From Linnemannia schmuckeri (Eukaryota; Mortierellomycota; Mortierellomycetes; Mortierellales; Mortierellaceae): a stretch of 64,000 nucleotides of DNA. Numbering within the stretch: position 1 is the stretch's first letter; the number at the start of each line of letters is the position of its first letter. Both the position numbers and the translations under genes were made by a program. The notes below the pieces were generated by a model. The model saw only the letters and a list, made by a program, of their open reading frames with translations. It was not told the origin of the DNA and made no database searches. The stretch covers positions 1,426,001 to 1,490,000 of the forward strand of contig JANATG010000004.1 in the NCBI GenBank assembly GCA_029449235.1, in the 5' to 3' direction. Of the stretch, positions 56,401 to 64,000 are shown piece by piece.

Positions 56401-57253
56401 TTGTTTATACCTTGTTTCAATCGTAGATGTTAATTTGGTATTAACAACACTTGTCTACTTATTACCGGTTATAGGGATATGCCGATCTCATGTACTCGTT
56501 CAACAGGCTGGGACTCTTGAACGCCGAGGACAGTCAGCAGAACTTTAACAGCTGGGTAAGTCATTCTACACAGTACTTGTTGGCGTTTTTTTCTCATGCA
56601 AAGATGTCAACAAACAGTGTCCTGACCTTGCCCTTCTCGTATTTATTCATATCCCTTTGTAGCCCGAGTTTATGGATAATCTGTTGTTTGGCAACAGCTC
56701 CAAGCACGACAACCAGTCGCGTACTGCCGCAATTGCTGACCGTTTGGATCTCCCCAAGAACCACCCCAGTGTCGGCAAGGTCGTCGATGCCCTCCAGTGG
56801 CTCTCATTGATGCCCTCTGGTGCCAATGCTCACAACGGAGCACCCTTCACTGCCCAGAACTCGACGACGAACCTTGATAGCTTCTGTAACCTATTGATGA
56901 ACAAGCTCAAGTACAACCCTCACGAGCGTGATATGGTCATTTTGCACCACGAGTTTGGCGTGCAGCTCAAGGATGGTACGGATCAGACGAGAACATCGAC
57001 CTTGGTTTCGTATGGTACCTTTGAGACATATACGGCGATGGCCAAGACTGTGGGCTTGCCTGCGGCCATGGCTACCGAGATGCTCTTGAAGGGTGAGATC
57101 CCTGAGAAGGGAGTTTTGGCACCTACGATGCCTCATGTCTACAACACGATCCTTGAGAAGCTTGATCGGGAGGGTGTCTCTGTGTTGGAGCAGATTGTCC
57201 AGAAGGGTATGCGTCCCATGTTGAAGTGGGGCGGCAGCGGTGTCTTCAAGTAG
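53421..57253 (+). CDS. Bifunctional lysine-ketoglutarate reductase/saccharopine dehydrogenase (AASS type), mitochondrial
   Basis: Eight exons: 53421-53999, 54101-54253, 54401-54626, 54751-55040, 55152-55349, 55451-56386, 56475-56555, 56663-57253 (1,017 residues). In animals and plants this enzyme joins lysine to 2-oxoglutarate, then splits saccharopine into glutamate and aminoadipate semialdehyde, the first steps of lysine breakdown. The LKR half begins at VAIRREGKNRWERRAAL and includes GVHGLGQRLLGLG and HVGMAHNYK. The SDH half has a Rossmann motif, LLCGSGFVAGPL (about residue 545), and GLDPGIDHLSAM. The first 50 residues are rich in Arg, Ser and Ala without acidic residues, a mitochondrial presequence. 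Typical fungi make lysine with two separate enzymes (Lys1 and Lys9); a fused form is unusual. The intron at 54254-54400 starts with GC instead of GT. Confidence 0.93.
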
Positions 57254-57534
57254 ACACTTTGTTAGATAGATTGTTTTGTATTTTTTCTTTTTTCATTTGA
57301 TAGACCTCATAAAATCGTGCGCTCTGCATATCTTCTTCGTCCACATTGCCTTTCTAATTTCGCAGACAGGCAGGTGTCCTTCCTAACCCTGCCAGTGAAT
57401 CTTTTGCCAAGCCACGGATTGCGCTCTTTTGGGCTGTCAGATTCTACTCTGCTGGTTGTGTCGAGACAAGGCAGGCTGTCTTCTCCGCTCACTCACACTC
57501 ACACATCCTCATACTTACACCCCGCCCAGTCGTT

Positions 57535-57568
<34 letters not shown>

Positions 57569-57722
57569 CTCTTCTTTTTTATTCCTTCTGTCGAACACAC
57601 CCACCTCTCATTCAATCGCACACAGGCTCTTACTCACTTCCAGAACCCTCCTATCAACTCGACACATCGCTCCCTTCTATTTCCCCTTTTTATAACCTCC
57701 CGAAGAAAACAGTTCATCCACG
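57254..57722. other. Spacer and promoter of VPS26
   Basis: No gene is seen. A poly-T run of nearly 30 bases (about 57538-57567) and a C/T-rich stretch precede the VPS26 start. Confidence 0.5.
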
Positions 57723-58925
57723 ATGGTTATGGCAGTAAGCACATCCTCTTCTCTCGTTCGAGTACTAAAAAGAGCAATGCAAAAAGGCGTTACTGACAAC
57801 TCAACAGCTCGTCACTCTCACTCCTTTCATTCAGATGCAATCAGCCTATTAACCCAACGACATTCCCACCTTTGCTATGTTCTCCTCACTGTAGAGTCTC
57901 TTCGGCCTTTCGGCGCCAATTGATATCGAAATCCGGTACAACGGACAGGAGCAGCGGAAGCAAATCGAGGCCAAAGTTGACAAGGACAGGAAAGAAAAGT
58001 TTCCTCTTTATTTTGACGGCGAGACTGTTGCTGGCAAGGTATGCTCTGGTTTTTTTTTTGTATTTTGTTTACGTGCAAGCAGACCGTCCTTTTTGTGTAT
58101 CTACTCAGCTGCTTTGCTTTTTGTGAAGGATGGGGTATGTCAATTGAGGCTACAGCAAGAAAAAAAGGAAAGAAAGGCAGGAGATGGTTTCGATTACTTA
58201 GTTGTTTTTTCCCCTACGCTTTTGTGTGTGCGCGGTTTTGGCTTCCTGCATTGCCACGTTTTCATGAACTTTTCTATGATTATTGTTTGTGTTGATAAGA
58301 TACAAGACCCCTTTGCTTTCTTTTCTTGGCAGGAGAGAAGGAGGAGGATGATGGATAGATGGTAAAGAAGAGTAGAAAAGTTCAAACGGGTGCCAGCCAC
58401 GCGCAACCAATTGCCCATGGCCTTGTTTCTTCCTCGTTAAAGTCTCTTGCTTTCACACTAACGATATGCCCTTGCTCTTGTTCTTGCTATGATAATACTA
58501 GATCAACATCCGAGTCAAGGACGGAAAGAAGGTGGAGCACAATGGCATCAAAGTGGAGTTTGTCGGAAGCATAGGTACGGTTTGGAGCTCCAGCACGGCG
58601 TCACTACAAGGGAACGGCGTCTTTCTACTGTCCAGCTTGCAGGACATTATATGGAAAGGGCACGAAAGCTGACCAATTGCTTTTCACTCTAATTTGTTCC
58701 TTTGTAGAAATGTTTTATGATCGCGGAAACCATTACGAGTTCAGGACGATGCAGCAGGAGTTGGCAGTGCCTGGTGAGCTTCGTAGCAACACCAGCTTTG
58801 ACTTTGAGTTCAGGAATGTGGAGAAGCAGTACGAGAGTTATCATGGAATCAACGTCAAGCTGAGGTATGCAACAGAAGAGAATGCATGCATGGATGACCA
58901 TCTATGTTTATACGTCTATTTGATG

Positions 58926-58991
<66 letters not shown>

Positions 58992-59940
58992 AATTTCTGG
59001 CTTTGAGGATGATATCAGTTTACGGTGGCCAAGGTACTAATTGAATTGATGAAATGATCTGATTAGATACTTTGTTCGTGTGACGATTCTGCGTCGTTTG
59101 GCTGATGTTGTCAAGGAGCAGGATATCTGGGTTCACTCGTATGTGATGCCAGCCGACGGCAACAATTCGATCAAGATGGAAGTCGGTATCGAGGATGCTC
59201 TCCACATTGAATTTGAGTACAACAAATCCAGGTAAGTGTCAGCTTTTTGAGTATACCTTCACCCAGGACCGACGTTCAATTGATCTAATCAATGAATGCT
59301 CTCTTTGACGGATAGGTATCATTTGAAGGATGTGATTGTGGGCAAGATTTACTTCTTGCTGGTTCGCATCAAAATCAAGCATATGGAGCTTTCGATTATC
59401 CGGCGGGAAACTACAGGAGCGCCACCCAACCAATACAACGAGAGCGAGACGATCACAAAGTTTGAGATTATGGATGGCGCACCCGTCCGTGGCGAAACCA
59501 TCCCTATTCGTCTCTTCTTGGGAGGCTTTGAGCTCACTCCCACCTTCCGCGATGGTAATTATGGAATCTTTTTCATGGCGGGAGCAGATAGTGGAAAGTA
59601 ATGATCGATACACATGTGACACGCACACAGGACGATTTCATTCTAACGCCGATATCTCTCGATTGCTAATAGTCAACATGAAGTTCTCTGCGCGGTACTA
59701 CTTGAACTTGGTTCTTGTGGATGAGGAGAACCGTCGGTACTTTAAGCAGCAGGAGATCACCATTTTCCGTCGCCAAGGTAAACACTTTTGTTGGTTATAG
59801 TCTTCATGTTTTACCAGTTTGTGCTGTTCTATGAAGTGCGTGCTGACACATCAATTGATATTTTTTCACTCTCGATAATAGTTGATGATGAGATTACGAA
59901 CGACAACTCATTGCAGATCCAGCCCAACGAGTCTTTGTAA
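57723..59940 (+). CDS. VPS26: Retromer subunit VPS26
   Basis: Eight exons: 57723-57734, 57895-58038, 58502-58574, 58708-58864, 59067-59231, 59316-59554, 59673-59777, 59882-59940 (954 bases, 317 residues, the usual length). VPS26 is an arrestin-like part of the retromer cargo complex (with VPS35 and VPS29), which returns receptors from endosomes to the Golgi. Landmarks: FGLSAPIDIEIRYNGQ, GNHYEFRTMQQELAVPGEL, GKIYFLLVRIKIKHMELSII, GETIPIRLFLGGFELTPTFRDVNM and NLVLVDEENRRYFKQQEI. The first coding exon is only 12 bases (Met-Val-Met-Ala). It is required because the next exon has no suitable ATG before SLFGLSAPID. Intron 58039-58501 is 463 bp, and the intron at 58865-59066 holds a long (GA)n tract. 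Confidence 0.95.
58929..58990. repeat. (GA)n microsatellite in a VPS26 intron
   Basis: About 30 perfect GA units inside the fourth intron (58865-59066). It makes up about a third of the intron. Confidence 0.95.
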
Positions 59941-60519
59941 ATCAACAGGGTTGAGGAACGCAAAAATCAACTCTTTAAGATTACCCCCCCCCCTCACCAC
60001 CAAATTTCGATCCGCAGACTGATGTGCAAGTATTCGTGTTGTCCTCCCTTTCCTCTTTTACACTGTGAAAAATAAAAAAAAAACAAATGCATTCCATATC
60101 AGAACACGGGACGCTGTTGAGTCGCCGTCTCTTTTTATCCTTTGAACGTAGATAAGGTCGTCAAAAAAAAGTCTTGGCTTTGGTTGCAATTTTTTTGATG
60201 ATTGCGACGATGACCAAGTACTCACACAATAGCGTTTCAAAATGTTAGATCCGATACGAGGCAACGAATGTGGTGATTTTGAGTGGCTTAGCTTCTGATG
60301 GCCACTTTGACTATTTTACGCGTTTGCCTGCGAGTGTCTGGAAAAGCACCTTCTTCCACGATACGAGCAGGTAAGCACTGTACCTTTTTGACCATTAGCA
60401 GCAGTAGTAGTTTCCAGTCTTTAGAGAGTAGCTATTGACATAAAATCACCTTTTTCCACGATACGAGCAGTTCTTGAGAGTCACTGCTTTTTTATTGCAA
60501 TATTGAGAAGGGACACACA

Positions 60520-60555
<36 letters not shown>

Positions 60556-61014
60556 ATACACATCCTTTTTTTCCTCGTCTGCCTGCTATCTAAGTTATGC
60601 CCGTCGATCCTGGAGACACACCTTTGAATACAGGGGTTGTAGAGGAGAACTCCACTTTCCCTTCTCCCTCTTCCTCGACTAGTTACCCTGTCACACCTGG
60701 CACTGCCGCCAACGCCTCGGCCAACCAAGGGCAACTCCCCTCAAGACCCCCACACGAATCCGACAACGCGATGATCGTCAGTCACAGGATCAACGCGGCC
60801 ACGTGGAGTCGATGAAGTTGAGGTATCTATTCTCATGCGTATCGCCGACGACTTCTAGACTAGTTATATTTTTCTAATTCTTTTTCCATTTTTTTCTTCT
60901 GAAAGCAATGCAGAGACCGCCTTTGAGCAAATGCAACAAATGGATGCATAACATATAAATGAAATTAAGATACGTAAATTTCACTTTAGGTTCTCGCTAT
61001 GAAATGAATGAAAA
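59941..61014. other. Spacer downstream of VPS26
   Basis: No supported gene. It has an AATAAA motif at 60071-60076 that could end VPS26, a (CA)n tract (about 60508-60549) and a 24-base near-direct repeat (60347-60370 and 60447-60470) exactly 100 bases apart. A 72-codon open frame at 60597-60815 is Ser/Pro/Thr-rich with no family features. Confidence 0.5.
60347..60470. repeat. Pair of 24-base direct repeats, 100 bases apart
   Basis: Copies at 60347-60370 and 60447-60470 share CCACGATACGAGCAG exactly and differ only in the C/T-rich left part. The origin is unknown. Confidence 0.6.
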
Positions 61015-61802
61015 AAGGTCTCTCGAGATATCTACATGGTGCAACCGTTCTTCGCCGGCGATGCTGTGGCGATTGATTTGTTGTTGGGAGATCGAAGCAG
61101 GCTCTTTGTTCTGACCGTAGTCCTCTGCGAACTGCATCTCGATGTTCGAAGTGAAAAAAAAAATACAACGAAAAAAATTAGTATCGAGAAATATATATAT
61201 AGGAAAAAAAGAGCCAATAAAATGAACAACCGCTTTCCTCGACAAAACAGCATAGACAACCCAGCTGTTACTTAAAAATTCTACCGCTTGACAATAGCCC
61301 TAGCCACTTCTGCAGGCTGTAGTCCTTTGGGACCCTCCTTGCTGTTCACAAAAACGTTACTCAACGAAAGTAGAAGTATCGCCAATCTTCTCATTAATCA
61401 ACGGATCCATATCCACAGTCTTAACGTAAAGCTTATCTTGACCTGGGCGGACATAAAAGCAAAATGTCTGGTTGGAGATCAGATTGAGACCTTGGCTTGC
61501 TTGTATTATTGTTTGTAAGACTTTTCGAGCCAGAGTTCGACAAAAGGGCCGGATTTTCCAAAGAGATCCCTATTGGCTGGGCTCATGGCCTTGTTCAGTT
61601 TGATGTAGAGCTGGCCTTTGTGGAGTGAGGTTGCGATGGAGGGGTGATTGGAATTCGTTTGTAAGGAGGAGGAAGGGGAGGCAAGGTGGAAGCAGCTGGT
61701 GTCGTCTTTGTGGTTGGCGTTGTATTCTTCGGCGAGGGTTGGAACGGCAGCGATCAGGGTGATGGGAGCCAGTAGCATGGCTGCGATAGTGACGAACTTC
61801 AT
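61015..61802 (-). pseudogene. Broken copy of the secreted C2-domain gene
   Basis: The minus strand encodes an inverted, decayed copy of the gene at 62480-63089. It keeps the start MKFVTIAAMLLAPITLIAAV (from 61802) and the C2 core KGQLYIKLNKAMSP...LFGKSGPFVELWLEKSYKQ, then hits TAA where the intact gene has an Arg codon. Beyond it, similarity continues in shifted frames: FCFYVRPGQDKLYVKTVD near 61420-61460, a further stop, and KDYSLQKWLGLLSSG near 61290-61320. The splice donor reads AAGTAAC where the intact gene has GAGTAAGTAAC, so it is damaged. A piece like exon 2 (IEMQFAEDYG) lies at about 61125-61155. One stop, at least one frameshift and a lost donor make a functional full-length product unlikely. 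A short secreted peptide of about 98 residues could still be made. Confidence 0.8.
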
Positions 61803-62479
61803 GTCTCGACGTCTGACGAAACGGTGACGCAAATAGTAATTAGATGGAGTAATATAAACGTGTAGATCGGTGATTTCTACTGGGTGCCCGATTTTTCGTG
61901 TTTGACCAGAGCTGTACACTCGGGGTCAATGACAAAAAAAAGGCCTTGGTCAGCTGATTTTCGTAGAACGTGCCATTCACGTCGTTGCTTGGAAACGCGC
62001 CCACGGTCGCGTTTGTCCTTTGTGATGTGGCTGTGATGAACCCTCAGTGGCTGCATGGGTCAATCAATTATAGAAGAATTCTTTTATCAACACTACACTG
62101 CGTCTCACATAAATTTTCATGCAAGACTCTCCCTCGAACAACAATCTCGCGTCAGAAAATTGAGTGTATCATTACAAAAACCGGGGGCGAAAAAATATCC
62201 AGTCGGATCCATTCTGGAAATAGATCATCCGTATTTTCCTAGGTAATCATTACCAAGGCTACCTCATACTGCCCTATGCCAAATGTATTAGTCCTTGAAA
62301 GTAACCTTGATCCCAGTCCCATTTTTTTGGGGATGACATCAAAGATCGATCAAAAAATATAAAAGCCTTGTTGACTCGTTCTTCCTTATCAACATCCTCT
62401 TCCTTGTCTTCTCATCCTCACCTTCAACCACTGATCAAGCACACGCTCACATTCCCATAAACAAACACACACACCAACC
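61803..62479. other. Divergent region between C2 pseudogene and C2 gene
   Basis: This is the shared upstream region of the head-to-head pair. It holds the TATA box of the intact gene (62358-62365) followed by a C/T- and CA-rich leader. No gene is seen. Confidence 0.5.
62358..62365 (+). promoter_or_regulatory. TATA box (TATAAAAG) of the secreted C2-domain gene
   Basis: A canonical TATAAAAG lies 115 bases before the start codon at 62480, with a C/T-rich leader between. It is the clearest TATA box in the window and suggests regulated, possibly strong expression. Confidence 0.6.
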
Positions 62480-63089
62480 ATGAAGTTCGCAACCCTTGTC
62501 GCCGCTCTCCTGGCACCCATCGCCGTCCTGGCCTCCGTCACTGCTGAGACAACGCACCCCGAAGTCAAGGCCGACGCCGAAGGGCTCATCAGCATCTTTG
62601 CCGCCAAGAAGGGCCAACTCTACGTCAAACTGAACCGTGCAACCAACCTCCGGAACAAGGACTGGGTCGGCAAGTCGGATCCCTACATCGAGATGTGGCT
62701 CGAGAAGTCCTACAAGCAGCGGTCCAAGGACACCAAGGGTGAAAGTCCGGTCTTTGACGAGTCTTTTTGTTTTTACGTTCGTCCTGGCCAGAACAAGTTG
62801 TATGTCCGTGCGGTTGATAAGGATACGTTCAGCAATGACAAGATTGGAGAGGCTACCATTTCTTTGGACGGTGTTATGAGTACCGGATCTGCTCCTGCCC
62901 AGGACTATAACCTTCCCAAGTGGTTAGGCTTGCGCAGCGACGGATCCTTGAGTAAGTAACGAATTGAGAAAACGCGTATCGTTGTTGCTTGTCATTGTTC
63001 GGTTTTGGTCGCGTCAATGGACTAACCTATTTTTTTTTTTTTTGTGTTTAGACATGCAGATGCAGTTCGTCGAGGACAAGTCTGCATAA
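62480..63089 (+). CDS. Small secreted C2-domain protein
   Basis: Two exons, 62480-62951 and 63052-63089 (169 residues). The start MKFATLVAALLAPIAVLASV is a clear signal peptide, with cleavage near Ala-Glu at 22-23. A compact C2-like domain follows: KGQLYVKLNRATNLRNKDWV, KSDPYIEMWLEKSYKQRS, ESPVFDESFCFYV, KLYVRAVDKDTFSNDKIGEA. The Asp residues in KDWVGKSDPY and AVDKDTFSNDK are where calcium-binding loops of C2 domains carry their ligands. C2 domains usually act inside the cell on membranes; a small secreted one is less common, and its role (cell wall, membrane or host contact) is open. The last exon adds 12 residues. A broken inverted copy lies next to it. Confidence 0.85.
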
Positions 63090-63155
63090 AAGTCCACTTC
63101 CATAAGTCCAGTTTCCGTGTTGTTCTTCGTTCTCTCTTTACAGCATCCTCAATAT

Positions 63156-63161
63156 AATAAA
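63156..63161 (+). terminator. AATAAA polyadenylation signal of the C2-domain gene
   Basis: AATAAA lies 67 bases after the stop at 63089. It is a motif-based call. Confidence 0.5.
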
Positions 63162-63353
63162 CAAAAACATCGCATCTTTTTTTCTCAAACAACTTCCGCA
63201 TTTTTTTTTAACTGAAGACGCGTTTGTCTGTAGCATCAACTAACGAAACCATTAGTGTGACTGTTCTTCTCCGCATTTCTTTTGACTCTTAAAAAGCTCA
63301 AAAACGGAAAGAACAGGGTTTCTCACATTCATTACCTCTGATCAACTTTCAGC

Positions 63354-64000
63354 ATGCGCTCATTCGCCACCATAACAACTGCGTGGCGGAGGCAGGCCAC
63401 TAGAACTGCCTCGTGTCGATCGACCTACTTTGCCGTTCGTTTCAACTCTTCTGTCACACCCCGCCATGTTAACAATACCAACCCTGTTCAGGAACTACAG
63501 CAGCGTGGATTAGTTGCCGCCATGACCAGGTACACATAAAGCGGCTCTTTTTCGGAGATAGGGGGAAAAAGTGCCTGGGCACTCGAATTAGCGACAAATC
63601 CTTTTCAAGAGTAACATTATTCTAACCCTTATTTCGCCGCCCTTTGATCGGAAAATCAATGATAGTCCTGATCTTGTGGATCATGTCAATGCAGGTCCAA
63701 CGGCGATCTACTGTGGAGTCGACCCAACAGCCAGCAGTCTTCATCTGGGCAACTTGGTGACCTTGCTCGGCCTGCTCCATTTTCACATCAAAGGCCACAC
63801 CACCATTGGATTGGTAAGTACATTTCGAATGCTATCCAAGGAGCTGAACAACTCGTATAAACAACAAAATTGCTAATAATTTGCACGCTCATTTATCTAT
63901 GATAGGTTGGTGGCGCAACAGGATCGATTGGAGACCCATCAGGAAAGAGCACGGAACGTCAACCAATGTCAGCAGCAACATTAGCCCATAATGTGGCCGG
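63354..64000 (+). CDS. Mitochondrial tyrosyl-tRNA synthetase, 5' part
   Basis: Three exons in view, 63354-63529, 63666-63813 and 63906-64000, running off the right edge. It charges mitochondrial tRNA-Tyr. The N-terminal 45 residues are rich in Arg, Ser and Thr with no acidic residues, a mitochondrial presequence. The catalytic core begins with AIYCGVDPTASSLHLGNLV, where HLGN is the class I HIGH-type ATP site of TyrRS. The next exon reads VGGATGSIGDPSGKSTER, the family's second landmark. Introns 63530-63665 and 63814-63905 join in frame. The KMSKS motif and C-terminal RNA-binding part lie beyond the window. Confidence 0.92.

Noticed and set aside
60597..60815. 72-codon Ser/Pro/Thr-rich frame after VPS26
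   Set aside because: Short, low complexity, and without splice-site support, promoter or family features.

Overview
The window is nuclear DNA of a filamentous fungus. Genes have several short introns (mostly about 80-170 bp) with GT-AG borders, and genes are separated by A/T- and pyrimidine-rich spacers with long homopolymers. An Aur1-type inositol-phosphorylceramide synthase, a VNX1-type vacuolar antiporter and single-copy housekeeping genes fit a fungus. The overall style suggests an early-diverging group such as Mortierellomycota, but that placement is inference.

Layout. Positions 1-19913 (minus) hold one giant gene that runs off the left edge. It encodes at least 5,536 residues: eight ricin-type beta-trefoil domains at the N-terminus, then at least 16 WGR-like domains. 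Fourteen of these are in a one-exon-per-unit tandem array whose last twelve units are nearly identical, introns included. 19914-28396 is a gene-free, low-complexity spacer. 28397-32449 (minus) is a VNX1-like vacuolar cation/H+ antiporter. 34491-36324 is a mitochondrial MoaA/MOCS1A GTP 3',8-cyclase. 37360-38199 is an unrecognised one-exon gene. 38200-42644 is spacer with a fold-back element and a 7-bp satellite. 42645-44536 is AUR1. 45468-48824 is a fusion of an ADP-ribosyltransferase (H-Y-E triad) to a RING and a Deltex C-terminal domain. 49031-50062 (minus) is an unrecognised three-exon gene. 50375-52036 is a secreted pepsin-like protease. 53421-57253 is a bifunctional lysine-ketoglutarate reductase/saccharopine dehydrogenase with a presequence. 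57723-59940 is retromer VPS26. 61015-61802 (minus) is a broken copy of the secreted C2-domain gene at 62480-63089. 63354-64000 is the start of a mitochondrial tyrosyl-tRNA synthetase.

Themes. Two genes point to ADP-ribose and ubiquitin biology: the WGR-like array (WGR is the DNA- and partner-sensing domain of PARPs) and the PARP-RING-DTC fusion, which puts on one chain what vertebrates split between PARP9 and DTX3L. No direct link between them is visible. The remaining genes are unconnected housekeeping functions: vacuolar ion balance, molybdenum cofactor, sphingolipid synthesis, lysine metabolism, endosomal sorting and mitochondrial translation. Exon borders were read by eye from splice consensus and reading frame. 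Every multi-exon model given stays in frame across all its junctions.
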